A stretch of 64,000 bases of DNA from Hymenobacter rubidus. GTDB lineage: Bacteria; Bacteroidota; Bacteroidia; Cytophagales; Hymenobacteraceae. The translations under genes were made by a program, and so were the position numbers. The notes under the pieces were generated by a model. The model saw only the letters and a program-made list of their open reading frames with translations. It was not told the origin of the DNA and did no database searches. The stretch covers positions 1-64,000 of the forward strand of contig NZ_JAERQF010000029.1 in the NCBI RefSeq assembly GCF_016734815.1, given 5' to 3'. Positions 1 through 8,745 of the stretch are shown here, piece by piece; position 1 is the first letter of the stretch, and each line of letters opens with the position of its first letter.

Positions 1-144
1 TTTCCCCCCAACGAGCCAAAAGAACCTTATAAAAAAAGACTAAAAACCCCCCCCCCCCCCCGGCCCCCGCCCCCCCGAACCTTTTTCCCCCCCCCGCCCC
101 CCCCCACGCCAGATGAGCAGGACGGGCTTTCATTGAACTACGCT
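1..144. other. Low-complexity poly-C window edge
   Basis: Bases ~45-105 are almost pure C runs broken by single G or A bases, and no gene is visible. Nothing else in the window has this composition. It is most simply read as a low-quality contig end; a real homopolymer tract is possible but less likely. Confidence 0.6.
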
Positions 145-1473
145 CTAGCGGGCGGCTAGCATTTTCTTGCCCTCCGCTTCCACGTCAGGGTTCAGATAGG
201 GCGCGGTTTTGAGCGACTGTTCAATCAGCGTCTGCCCCTCGGCCGTCTTGCCCATCTTGGTGAGGATAAGGCCGGCGCGGCACAGCAGCACCGGGTTTTT
301 GGAGCCCGTGCGGCGGGCCACCTGCATGTACTTCTGGGCTTCGGCAAACTGGCCGCGCTTGTAGAGCACCCAGGCCATGGTTTCGTTCACGTCGATGTTG
401 TCGGGCCGACGAGCGTACTCAATTTTGGCGTGCTCCAGGGCCTTGTCCAGCTCGTTGGTTTTGAGGTAGGCATAGGCTAGTTCGCGGTCGGCGTAGTGGC
501 CCATCTGCTCGTTGCTGTCGGCCTCTTTGGCTGCATTCGCCAGCATGTCAATGGACTCCTCGGCCATTTTCTTTGCTTCATCCGGCTGGTCGTTGAGGCG
601 GTAGAGGTCCGTCAGTTCATCCGAAAACGCGTAGTCCTTCACCGTAATGCGGGCTTGTTTGTAGAGGCCAATGGCCTTCGCGTAGTCCTTATGAGCCGCC
701 GCCATGCGGCCCAGGCCCGCCAGCGCGTAGGCATAGCCGGGCCGGGCCGTCAGGGCCATTTGGTAGTAGGCACGGGCGCGGGCCGTGTCGCCGCTCACTT
801 CATAGAGGTGGCCCAAGGCCACGCGGGTCCACTCAGTTTGCTCCAGGCCCACGTAGCCGGCCTTGGCGGCCAGGTCCATGGCTTGAATAGCGCCGGGCAC
901 GTCGCCGTAAATCTCGCGCAGGTAGCTCACGCGGGCATACGCGGCCAGGTCGGGACGCAGGGCATTCATCTTGTCGGCCACCTTCACGGCTTCGTCGTAG
1001 TGGCCCATTTCCACATTGGCATCGGTCAGCAGGCCGTACACGAAGCCGCTGTTGGGGTTCAGCTTTTGGGCCTGCTCCGCAATACCAAGGCCCTGGGCGA
1101 AGTGGTGCTGGGTGAGGCAAAGGGAAGCCTTGCAGCACAGTGCCTCGAAGTTTTCGGGCTCGGCCTTGAGAACTTCTTCCAGCAGCTCCATGGCGGCGCC
1201 GTCGTAATAGGGGTGGTCGCCGGTCACGCGGGCTTCCTGCATGTAGGCCTGGGCCAGCAGCAGGCGGCTTTTGTGGTCGTCGGGGTTGGTGCGCAGCTTG
1301 GCCAGCAGGCCTTCGATGGCGGCTTTGGTATTGAGCCACTCACCCCCGGCGGCCAGGTCGCCGTGGCGCTCCTTCAGCTCGGGGGTGCGGTGCTCGGGTT
1401 TTTTGAAGAAAAAAATGGCGGCGGCCAGCAGGCCGAATACCACCAGCAAACTGGGGTATAGATACTTTTTCAA
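145..1473 (-). CDS. Membrane-anchored tetratricopeptide repeat protein
   Basis: The 442-residue product has an N-terminal hydrophobic segment (about residues 4-23, after MKK) and then almost entirely helical TPR-like repeats (for example around residues 70-180, 215-285 and 330-430). It is probably held in the inner membrane with the TPR part in the periplasm, acting as a protein-interaction scaffold; no catalytic motif is seen. The chosen start is a TTG codon at 1473, because it directly precedes the signal-like segment and no ATG lies nearby. It follows the DUF4331 gene on the same strand, but a terminator-like hairpin lies between them. TPR genes beside DUF4331 genes are, from memory, a recurrent pairing in Bacteroidota, so a shared role is possible. 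The exact partner is unknown. Confidence 0.8.
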   Translation of the reverse strand: MKKYLYPSLLVVFGLLAAAIFFFKKPEHRTPELKERHGDLAAGGEWLNTKAAIEGLLAKLRTNPDDHKSRLLLAQAYMQEARVTGDHPYYDGAAMELLEEVLKAEPENFEALCCKASLCLTQHHFAQGLGIAEQAQKLNPNSGFVYGLLTDANVEMGHYDEAVKVADKMNALRPDLAAYARVSYLREIYGDVPGAIQAMDLAAKAGYVGLEQTEWTRVALGHLYEVSGDTARARAYYQMALTARPGYAYALAGLGRMAAAHKDYAKAIGLYKQARITVKDYAFSDELTDLYRLNDQPDEAKKMAEESIDMLANAAKEADSNEQMGHYADRELAYAYLKTNELDKALEHAKIEYARRPDNIDVNETMAWVLYKRGQFAEAQKYMQVARRTGSKNPVLLCRAGLILTKMGKTAEGQTLIEQSLKTAPYLNPDVEAEGKKMLAAR

Positions 1474-1521
1474 GACAGAAGGAAGGAAATGAGCGGGAAT
1501 GGTTGGCTAGTGAAAGCTACG

Positions 1522-1567
1522 AAAAAAGAGCCGCCGCCAGCCCAAACGGACCAAACGACGGCTCTTT
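1522..1567 (-). terminator. Intrinsic terminator after the DUF4331 gene
   Basis: Arms at 1525-1533 and 1559-1567 (AAAGAGCCG / CGGCTCTTT) pair perfectly. On the minus strand the stem runs into a T6 tract. It lies between the DUF4331 gene and the downstream TPR gene. Confidence 0.7.
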
Positions 1568-1587
1568 CTCTTAGCGGCTAAGGCAGC

Positions 1588-3789
1588 TTATTGGCGCTCG
1601 ATGCGCACCGATTGCACCACCGTTTTGCCGTTATACAGCGTGGCGATGTACTGGCCGGGGGCCACGTCGCGGCCCGGCGTCCAGGTCACTTCGTTAACAC
1701 CCTGCACAAAAGACTTGTCTTTGGCAATGGTAGCTACCTGGCGGCCAGCTACGTCACTGATTACGATGCTCATCGTGCCTTTGGCGGGCAGCTCAAAGCG
1801 CAGCGTCGTGCGGTCGATGAAGGGGTTGGGGTACACCTGGGCCACGGTCAGGTCCGGCGACAGGCCAAGGCTGGTCGAGCGCTGCGCCAAGGCTACGCGC
1901 TGGGCCGTGGTGCCGCTCCAGGGCTGCTGCACGTAGGGGAACGAAGCCCGGAACGTGGTGTCGTTGGCCGTGATGCCGGCATTGAAATTCAATACGCGGC
2001 CCAGCTGCGTGGTCACGGGGCTGGTGCTGGTGGGCGTGTAGTCGTCGTACCACAGGCCCACGGCGGCCAGTACTACGCCACCCACGGCTTGCAGCTCGAT
2101 GCGGGTCACGTCGTCTTCCAGGCGGCGGCCGTTGGGGAAGCCGTCCATGTTCGGAATATTCTGCACCGTGGTGTTGTTGTACATGGTGTAAGCCGGGTTG
2201 GCAGTCGGGTTCAGCGCAATGGCAGCGGCGGCCAGCAGGCCTTCTGAGCTGAAATCAGCCGAGTTGCGGGGCGTAGGGGGCACGGCCATGTTCAGGCGCA
2301 GCATGTCGCCACCGGGGTTGCTGGGCGAGGCGCCCACCAGCAGGAAGTTGTTGATGAAAGGTTTGCCGGCAGCCAACGGGTTGCCGTTTTTGCCCACGGC
2401 CAACTGATACGGAATGGCGTTGGGCACCCCCGTATGGAAAATGGGCTTGATGTCAACCGAGCGGGGCTTGCCGGCTACCAGCAGGTATTCGCCGTAGCCA
2501 CCGCTGGCAATGGGAGCCAGCGCCGTGCCGTTCAACAAAGCATTACCGGCCAAACCGCTCAGACCCGCCGCACCGTTGCGGAAGTCAAAGCCAGCGAAGC
2601 TGGCGCCGCCCAGCAAGGCCTGGCCCGCCAGCGACTTGCTTTGGATGCGCAGCGGCCCGAGTCCGGGGACTGCCTCACCGTAGTAGGTTTGGCCGGCCAC
2701 TTTGGGGGCTGCCGGAGCTACCGGAGCGTTATCGGCCATGTAGAGGCCCAGTTCGGGGTTGGAGAGGTAGTCGTCGGTGGCGGCCACTTCGGCATAGGGC
2801 GAACCCGAGTTCCAGGCATCTTTCGAGCCAATGGGGTTGATAACTTCGTTCAGCAGCGGCATGCCAATGCGCGATACCTGCACGTAGTTGCCCGAATAGG
2901 TCGGGGCCGCGCCGGTAGCCGACAGCGTTTTGATTGACAAACGACTAGCCGAAGCCCACACCCCAATGATGTAGTTGGAATCCAGAATGTTGGTGGTCGT
3001 CGTCAGGGCCGGAGCCGTGGCTTTCTTCAGCACCGACACCGGAATCTGCATGGCAATGGCGTGGGTGTTTTTGCGGGCCAGGCCGTCGCGCGCGGCGCCG
3101 GGAGCCCGGATGCCGCCCAGGTCGAAGATGCCGCCCAGGTCAGCAAAAAATGGGTCGTCCGTCGGGCCGCAGAAGATTTTCGTGCCGTCGGCCAGGGTCT
3201 GCAGGTAGGTAGTGCCCGTCATGAGCGTACCGTAGGGCAAGGCCTGGTTCAGACCGGCCGGCCCGTTGATGGAGCGCGGGCCGATGTTGGGCGGCGGCAC
3301 CACGCCGTTGTTTAGAATGGTGGTGAAAGCCCCACCACCCACGCTTTTCTCGCAGATGTAGGTGGTTCTCAGGTTCTGCATCCCCAACCGGATGTTGAAA
3401 AAAGTAGTATTGTCCTGGTTGGTGCGCGTAAATGTGAAACGGTAGGTGATGTCGTCGCCGGCATTGCCGGCCGTGCCGTTCTTCACGTGGATTTCGTAGC
3501 GAATATTCTCCCCAAACGTGTTGTAGTTGGGGCCGCCCTGGGGCAGCTCCAGCGGAATGTAGTTGGCGATGATGGTGACGCTGGCGTTGGCATCGTTCGC
3601 GGGCGAATCGGGGCTGCGGAAGGCGTAGAGGTCGGTGTTATCGGCCAGCGGGTCATCGGCGATGAGCGGGGCTTCGCGGTGGCTCGAGGCCTCCAGCGTG
3701 TTGTGCTGACCACTCCAGGCCAGCATCCCTCCCACCGAGGTTGCGAGTAGCGCAACGTGGAAAAGGGGACGAGTAAGCAGGTTTTTCAT
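1588..3789 (-). CDS. DUF4331 family secreted protein with T9SS sorting domain
   Basis: The protein of about 733 residues begins at the ATG at 3789 (MKNLLTRPL), chosen over an upstream in-frame start because a signal peptide follows directly. After the signal comes the DUF4331 hallmark SSHREAPLIADDPLADNTDL, then a long beta-rich body. The last ~85 residues (from VYPNPFIDRTTLRF to IERQ) form a type A T9SS C-terminal sorting domain, which in Bacteroidota directs export across the outer membrane and surface attachment. The function of DUF4331 is not known; no enzyme motif is evident. It is transcribed away from the hscA-like gene across a ~315-bp divergent spacer, with the TPR gene downstream behind a terminator. 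Confidence 0.85.
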   Translation of the reverse strand: MKNLLTRPLFHVALLATSVGGMLAWSGQHNTLEASSHREAPLIADDPLADNTDLYAFRSPDSPANDANASVTIIANYIPLELPQGGPNYNTFGENIRYEIHVKNGTAGNAGDDITYRFTFTRTNQDNTTFFNIRLGMQNLRTTYICEKSVGGGAFTTILNNGVVPPPNIGPRSINGPAGLNQALPYGTLMTGTTYLQTLADGTKIFCGPTDDPFFADLGGIFDLGGIRAPGAARDGLARKNTHAIAMQIPVSVLKKATAPALTTTTNILDSNYIIGVWASASRLSIKTLSATGAAPTYSGNYVQVSRIGMPLLNEVINPIGSKDAWNSGSPYAEVAATDDYLSNPELGLYMADNAPVAPAAPKVAGQTYYGEAVPGLGPLRIQSKSLAGQALLGGASFAGFDFRNGAAGLSGLAGNALLNGTALAPIASGGYGEYLLVAGKPRSVDIKPIFHTGVPNAIPYQLAVGKNGNPLAAGKPFINNFLLVGASPSNPGGDMLRLNMAVPPTPRNSADFSSEGLLAAAAIALNPTANPAYTMYNNTTVQNIPNMDGFPNGRRLEDDVTRIELQAVGGVVLAAVGLWYDDYTPTSTSPVTTQLGRVLNFNAGITANDTTFRASFPYVQQPWSGTTAQRVALAQRSTSLGLSPDLTVAQVYPNPFIDRTTLRFELPAKGTMSIVISDVAGRQVATIAKDKSFVQGVNEVTWTPGRDVAPGQYIATLYNGKTVVQSVRIERQ

Positions 3790-4104
3790 GAACAAAAAAG
3801 GGTTGGTTTGAAATGTGAAAAGAATAGGAGCAAAAAATAAGCAGCACAGTACCGCCCGGAACCTTCCGGTAATCTGGCATCCCAAACGATTGTGTGCGGT
3901 TGTATTTCCCTTACGAGAGCTTAACTGATTTCGGTTTTAAAAGCCATCAAAATATTCCTAAAATAATTCGGTCTTCTAGCTGCTTCAATCGTGAAAGCGC
4001 ATTCTTTCTGGCCCGGCGGGGTTTAGCGCTACTTTTGCACCGCACTAACGAGTGTTATCTTTTTACTACTTTTTAGGCCACTGTTGCCAGTGGCTTACTT
4101 ATAT
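3790..4104. other. Divergent intergenic spacer
   Basis: This ~315-bp spacer between the DUF4331 gene (minus) and the Hsp70 gene (plus) is visibly AT-richer than its neighbours. A short ORF at 3894-4076 has no recognisable product and no convincing ribosome-binding context. Apart from the promoter noted at 4030 I see nothing further. Confidence 0.5.
4030..4037 (+). promoter_or_regulatory. Putative -7 box for the hscA-like gene
   Basis: TACTTTTG fits the Bacteroidota -7 consensus TAnnTTTG and lies 68 nt before the ATG at 4105. A -33 TTTG at the right distance is not clear, so this is a moderate call. Confidence 0.45.
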
Positions 4105-6042
4105 ATGGCTACAGTCGCAATCAACCTCGCCACCGGCAGCCTCCAACAGGAAGAAATTATTGTCGGTATCGACCTCGGCACCACCAACAGCCTGGTGGCC
4201 TACGTGCACCCCGACACCCGCCAGCCCCTGGCCATCAACGACCAGGGCCGGGGCACCATCGTGCCCTCGGTGGTGCACTTCCCAGCCGAGGGCCTGGACC
4301 CCGTGGTGGGCAACGAGGCCCGCGAATTCCTGCTTACCGACCCGCAGCGCACCATCTATTCGGTGAAGCGCCTGCTGGGCAAAAGCTACCGCGACCTGGG
4401 CCAGCATGCCACCCAGCTCGGTTATAAAATCATCGACGATAATTCGGAGGGACTGGTTAAAATCCGGGTCGACGACCGTTTTTTCTCTCCCATTGAGCTG
4501 TCGGCCGACATCCTGAAGGAACTGCGCGCCCGCGCCGAGCACGCCCTCAAAACGCCGGTGAACCGCGCCGTCATCACCGTGCCGGCGTATTTCAACGACT
4601 CGCAGCGCCAGGCCACCCGCGACGCCGGCCGCCTGGCGGGCCTCGAGGTGCTGCGCATTGTGAACGAGCCCACGGCCGCCGCCCTGGCCTACGGCATCGG
4701 CCTGAGCCCCGACGAGGAAAAAACCGTGGCTGTGTACGACCTCGGCGGCGGCACCTTCGATATCAGCATTCTGCGCATTCAGCAGGGCATTTTTGAGGTA
4801 CTGAGCACCAACGGCGACACCTACCTGGGCGGCGACGACTTCGACCGGGCCGTGTCGGACCATTGGCAGGAGGCCTTCCAACTGCCCACGGCCTACCAAA
4901 CCAACCCGCACCTGCAGCAGCAGTTGCGCCTGGCCGCCGAAATGGCCAAGCGCTACCTCAGCCAGCACGACGACTTCACCACCCAACTCACCGACGAAGC
5001 GGGCCAGAATACCACCGTCACGCTCACCCGCGCGCAGTTCAACGACCTCATCCGGCCGCTGGTGGCGCGCACCATCGCCGCCTGCCGCCAGGCCGTAGCC
5101 GATGCAGGATTAGTTGTTGGTTCTCCGTTGTTAGTTGGTAGTACTAACCAAAGCCTGACAACTAACAACCAACAACTAACAACTAAACTCGATGCCGTGC
5201 TGCTGGTAGGTGGCTCCACCCGCGTGCCGCTCGTGTTCGAGGCCGTGTCGGAGTTTTTCGGCCAGCCGGCCAACAACTCCCTTAACCCCGACGAAGTAGT
5301 GGCCTTGGGGGCCGCCATTCAGGCCGATATTCTGGCCGGCAACCGGCGCGACGTGCTGCTGCTCGATGTGACCCCGCTCACGCTGGGCATCGAAACGCTG
5401 GGCGGTCTGCTCGACCCCATTATCCCGCGCAACTCCAAAATTCCGACCAAGGCCGGCCGCCAGTACACCACCAGCGTGGACGGCCAGGTGAACCTGAAGA
5501 TAGCCGTATACCAAGGCGAGCGCGACCTCGTGAGCCAGAACCGCAAGCTGGGCGAGTTTGTGCTCACCGGCATTCCGGCCATGCCGGCGGGCCTGCCGAA
5601 AGTTGATGTCAACTTCCTTTTGAACGCCGACGGAATTTTGCAGGTCGAGGCCATTGAGCTGCGCTCCAACACCCGCCAGCAAGTCGAAATCAAGCCCCAA
5701 TACGGCCTGACCGATGAGCAGGTGGAGCAAATGCTGATGGATTCGCTCATGAACGCCAAGGACGACGTGGCTGCCCGCCTGCTCATTGAGGCCCGCACGG
5801 CCGCCGAGCAGCTGCTGTACCAGGTAAGCAATTTCACGCGCAAAAACCGCGAGCACCTCACCCCTGAAGAACTCACGGCCACCGAAGCACAGGCCGAAAT
5901 CCTGCGCACCGCCCTGGCCGGCATCGAGCGCGACCCCATCCTGAAAGCCATGGACGAACTGGACGAGCTGACCCGGCCCTACGCTGAGCGCGTGATGAAC
6001 ATCTCCATTCAGCAAGCCATGGCGGGCAAAAAAATCGGCTAA
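4105..6042 (+). CDS. hscA: Hsp70 family chaperone, HscA-like
   Basis: A 645-residue Hsp70 starting at ATG 4105 (an upstream TTG at 4084 is less likely). The ATPase domain shows the phosphate-1 motif GIDLGTTNSLV, the phosphate-2 motif YDLGGGTFDISIL and the adenosine motif LLVGGSTRVP. The substrate-binding domain follows (LLLDVTPLTLGIETLGGLLD, then QVEIKPQYGLTDEQ). Wording such as GAAIQADIL, IPAMPAG and YGLTDEQVEQM is closer to HscA than to DnaK, pointing to Fe-S protein maturation. No hscB or isc genes are adjacent, so that role is inferred. Unusually, residues ~336-362 are encoded by a palindromic repeat element inserted in frame just before LDAVLLVGGSTRVP; at this site DnaK has a short surface loop, so folding may tolerate it. 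Confidence 0.85.
   Translation: MATVAINLATGSLQQEEIIVGIDLGTTNSLVAYVHPDTRQPLAINDQGRGTIVPSVVHFPAEGLDPVVGNEAREFLLTDPQRTIYSVKRLLGKSYRDLGQHATQLGYKIIDDNSEGLVKIRVDDRFFSPIELSADILKELRARAEHALKTPVNRAVITVPAYFNDSQRQATRDAGRLAGLEVLRIVNEPTAAALAYGIGLSPDEEKTVAVYDLGGGTFDISILRIQQGIFEVLSTNGDTYLGGDDFDRAVSDHWQEAFQLPTAYQTNPHLQQQLRLAAEMAKRYLSQHDDFTTQLTDEAGQNTTVTLTRAQFNDLIRPLVARTIAACRQAVADAGLVVGSPLLVGSTNQSLTTNNQQLTTKLDAVLLVGGSTRVPLVFEAVSEFFGQPANNSLNPDEVVALGAAIQADILAGNRRDVLLLDVTPLTLGIETLGGLLDPIIPRNSKIPTKAGRQYTTSVDGQVNLKIAVYQGERDLVSQNRKLGEFVLTGIPAMPAGLPKVDVNFLLNADGILQVEAIELRSNTRQQVEIKPQYGLTDEQVEQMLMDSLMNAKDDVAARLLIEARTAAEQLLYQVSNFTRKNREHLTPEELTATEAQAEILRTALAGIERDPILKAMDELDELTRPYAERVMNISIQQAMAGKKIG
5110..5190. repeat. Palindromic repeat element inside the hscA-like coding sequence
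   Basis: The stretch is made of TTAGTTG/GTTGTTGG-type units on the left and their complements (CAACTAA, CCAACAAC) on the right, forming an imperfect palindrome. A 25-nt segment at 5155-5179 is identical to 38131-38155, in the gap between rpsL and rpsG. It is translated in frame into a Thr/Gln/Asn-rich insert and has no counterpart in E. coli HscA or DnaK at this point. This suggests a dispersed element that inserted without breaking the frame. Confidence 0.8.
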
Positions 6043-6051
6043 TTACGGAGC

Positions 6052-6082
6052 GGCCCGCGCCGGGCGGGCGCCGGGCTTTCTT
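6052..6082 (+). terminator. Possible terminator after the hscA-like gene
   Basis: A GC-rich near-palindrome (GCCCGCGCC ... GGCGCCGGGC, one bulge) follows the stop codon and runs into TTTCTTA. The T-run is short, so termination may be partial. Confidence 0.45.
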
Positions 6083-6099
6083 ATTCTGACTTGTTACGC

Positions 6100-7425
6100 A
6101 TGAGTATCTCGCGTTTTCGTTCGCGGCTGTTGCTGCTCTTTTACCTTTCGTTGGCCAGCCTGCCGCTCTCGGTCGACTGGTTTTCGGACCGGTTTCACCT
6201 GGGTCTGATGGTGGCTTCCGAACCGCTGATGGCCCTCACGGTGGGCCTCACGGTGCTGGGCCTGCTGGGCGGCTGGCTGGCGTGGCCGCTCAGCAGCCAC
6301 CGGCTCGACAAGCTGATTGCTTTTCACTTCGGCGCCATGTTTGTGGCCACCGTCTTTTCCAGCGATTTGCTGGTATCGGCCAAGTATTTTACCACGCTGG
6401 TGCTCTACGTGCTGTTTGGCTACTGCGTGCCGCGGGTGCTGGTGTTCAACCGTACCGAGTGGCTGCGCGCCATTGGCGCGCTGGCCGTGGGCACGTCTTT
6501 GCTGGTGGCCTATGTGCTTACGCGGCACTTATTTATGGGTTTGTCCTACAGCATTTCTTACGTCGTTGCCCAGCCCTTCTCTAAAAACGGGCACACCAAC
6601 CTGACGGTGCTGCTGGAGCCCCTGGTGTTGGTGCTGAACCTGGTGCTGCTCTACCACCCCTGGGCCCAGAACGTGCGGGGGCGGGTGCTGGTGACGGCGC
6701 TGCTGACGGCGGTGCTCATGGTGGTGGCTTTCTCCTACTCGCGCGCTTCCTACGTGTCATTATCGGCCCAGGCGCTGCTTCTGATGGCTTATGCGGGCTG
6801 GTCGGCGGGCCGGCGTCTGCTCCTGCCGTGGGCCGTGGCGGGGGTTCTCATCTTCGCGGCCTGGCAGACGTTGACGCGCATATACCCCAATGCCTCGCTC
6901 GTCAACACGCATCTGCTGCACGAGCTGGGCACGGTGAGCGACTTTTCGGCCACCAACGAGTCCAACGCCGAGCGCCTGAACCGCTGGCTGTTCAGCCTCG
7001 ACCTCTACCAGCAGGAACCCGTGATTGGCGTGGGGCCCGGCACCTTCCCCGACCGCTACCTCGACTTCGTCCGGCACTCGCCCAACCATCCCACCTACCT
7101 CACCACCCTGCGGCGCATGAACGCCCACAACCTCTACCTCAGCTGGCTGGTCGAGGCCGGGGCGCTGGGGCTGCTTTCGGGCCTCATGCTGCTCGGCTAC
7201 CTGGTGGGGCGGCAGTTGCGCTGGGCTTTTCGCTGGCGGCCTACGCCGTTGCAGGTAGGCTTCACGGTCTATTTCCTGTTCTTCCTGCTGCATTCGCTTT
7301 CACAGGACTTCTGGCAGGAACCGCGGGTGGTGGTCGTATTTTGGCTGGCCATCGGCCTCCAGCGCTATTACGAGCGCCCGGCTTCCTACTCGCGACTGGC
7401 CGGAGGAGCGAAAGCTGCCGCTTAA
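6100..7425 (+). CDS. O-antigen ligase / Wzy-like polytopic membrane protein
   Basis: A 441-residue protein with about ten or more hydrophobic segments. A long soluble loop around residues 250-345 carries GVGPGTFPDRY and HNLYLSWLVEAGALGLL, the pattern of the O-antigen ligase (Wzy_C/WaaL) family, where a conserved His and nearby residues transfer polysaccharide from an undecaprenyl carrier. The start is the ATG at 6100; a TTG three codons upstream is less likely. The substrate cannot be told from sequence, and such proteins also include polymerases. No sugar-transfer genes are adjacent. A second, divergent member of this superfamily is at 33511-34824. Confidence 0.8.
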   Translation: MSISRFRSRLLLLFYLSLASLPLSVDWFSDRFHLGLMVASEPLMALTVGLTVLGLLGGWLAWPLSSHRLDKLIAFHFGAMFVATVFSSDLLVSAKYFTTLVLYVLFGYCVPRVLVFNRTEWLRAIGALAVGTSLLVAYVLTRHLFMGLSYSISYVVAQPFSKNGHTNLTVLLEPLVLVLNLVLLYHPWAQNVRGRVLVTALLTAVLMVVAFSYSRASYVSLSAQALLLMAYAGWSAGRRLLLPWAVAGVLIFAAWQTLTRIYPNASLVNTHLLHELGTVSDFSATNESNAERLNRWLFSLDLYQQEPVIGVGPGTFPDRYLDFVRHSPNHPTYLTTLRRMNAHNLYLSWLVEAGALGLLSGLMLLGYLVGRQLRWAFRWRPTPLQVGFTVYFLFFLLHSLSQDFWQEPRVVVVFWLAIGLQRYYERPASYSRLAGGAKAAA

Positions 7426-7509
7426 CCACCCACAGCTCATCCGTATGGGTACAAGCAGGCACAAACTCCTTTTTGTACTCGGCAAAAAGTTCTCAAAGGC
7501 CCATACAAC

Positions 7510-8688
7510 TTGCTGAATCCGTCTCTAGCGCGACTTTTTTCCCTGGCCCAGCAACCGACGCGCCGGGTGGTGGGATTGATGTCGGGTACCTCGCTCGATG
7601 GGTTGGACGTTGCGCTATGCACCTGCCAGGGCCACGGAAACACGCTGCGCGTTGCGCTGGAGCAGTTCCAAACCGTGCCCTACTCCACCGACCTGCGGCA
7701 GCGCATCCGCGCCGTTTCGCAGCCCAACGTTGCCTTGCAGGACCTCACCCTGCTGCATGCCGAACTGGGCCGCTACCACGCGGCGCAGGTGTTAGCCTGC
7801 CTCAGCGCCTGGCACGTTCAGCCCGCCGCTGTCGACCTGCTGGCCAGCCACGGCCAAACCCTCTGGCACGCCCCCGCTCACCAGCACCAACGAACCGATT
7901 TTGGGCACCACGCCACCCTGCAAATCGGTGATGGCGACCATCTGGCGGCGCTCACGGGCATCATCACCGTGGCCGATTTTCGGCAGAAGCACGTGGCGCA
8001 CGGCTTCGAAGGGGCTCCGCTGGCAGGTTTTGCCGACCAGTTGCTTTTTGCTGCGCCCACCGAAAACCGCTTGCTGCTCAACCTGGGTGGCATTGGCAAT
8101 TTCACCTACCTGCCCGCCGATTCCTCAACCGGCCCAGCCCTCACCACCGATACCGGGCCGGCCAATACTTTGCTCGACGCCGTCACCCGAGCGCATTACC
8201 CCGGCCGCCTTTACGACGAACACGGCGCCCTTGCTGCCCAGGGTGCCGCGCATCCGGAACTGTTGCGCGAACTGCTGGCTCACCCGTTTTTCGCGGCAGC
8301 CCTGCCCAAAACCACGGGGCCCGAGCTATTTGGAATTGACTACCTGCGGGCAGCCCAGGCGCGCACGCACACCAGTGCCCTTCCCGCCCAGCACTTGCTG
8401 GCTACTTTGGTGGAGTTAAGCGCCACGGGCGTGGCGCTGGCAGCTCAACAGAGCAGCATGCTGGCAACAGTGGGGGCCGAAATAGTAGCCTACGTGAGCG
8501 GAGGCGGCAGCCACAATGCCACACTTATGGCCGCGCTCCGGCGGTTGTTGCCTGAAGTCCGTTTCGCTTCCATTGATGAATTGGGCATTCCGGCTGATGC
8601 CAAAGAAGCCGTGCTCTTTGCGGTATTGGCCAACGAAACCATTGCCGGAAATCCAGCCCTGAGCCTCGGCAAAATCTGCCTTCCGTAG
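7510..8688 (+). CDS. anmK: Anhydro-N-acetylmuramic acid kinase
   Basis: The 392-residue product carries the AnmK nucleotide motif GLMSGTSLDGLDVALC near the N-terminus (residues ~22-37), LLASHGQTLWH (~118), LLLNLGGIGNFTYL (~195), DTGPANTLLD (~220) and VSGGGSHNATLM (~330). AnmK phosphorylates and opens 1,6-anhydro-MurNAc to MurNAc-6-phosphate in cytoplasmic peptidoglycan recycling. The length matches the family (~370-390). The start taken is TTG at 7510; the next in-frame ATG (7579) would cut the conserved motif, so a non-ATG start is likely. The gene stands alone, convergent with the small gene at 8746. Confidence 0.93.
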   Translation: MLNPSLARLFSLAQQPTRRVVGLMSGTSLDGLDVALCTCQGHGNTLRVALEQFQTVPYSTDLRQRIRAVSQPNVALQDLTLLHAELGRYHAAQVLACLSAWHVQPAAVDLLASHGQTLWHAPAHQHQRTDFGHHATLQIGDGDHLAALTGIITVADFRQKHVAHGFEGAPLAGFADQLLFAAPTENRLLLNLGGIGNFTYLPADSSTGPALTTDTGPANTLLDAVTRAHYPGRLYDEHGALAAQGAAHPELLRELLAHPFFAAALPKTTGPELFGIDYLRAAQARTHTSALPAQHLLATLVELSATGVALAAQQSSMLATVGAEIVAYVSGGGSHNATLMAALRRLLPEVRFASIDELGIPADAKEAVLFAVLANETIAGNPALSLGKICLP

Positions 8689-8745
8689 TTCGTATGGAAT
8701 AAAGAAAATGGTCCTGCTAAACTTGTCGAAGCATAACCAGTTGCC

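Noticed and set aside
496..1461. 321-codon plus-strand frame opposite the TPR gene
   Set aside because: Shadow frame: no homology-like motifs, while the minus strand has clear TPR repeats and a membrane anchor.
3894..4076. 60-codon plus-strand ORF in the DUF4331-hscA spacer
   Set aside because: No ribosome-binding context, no recognisable product, and it would cover the candidate hscA promoter.
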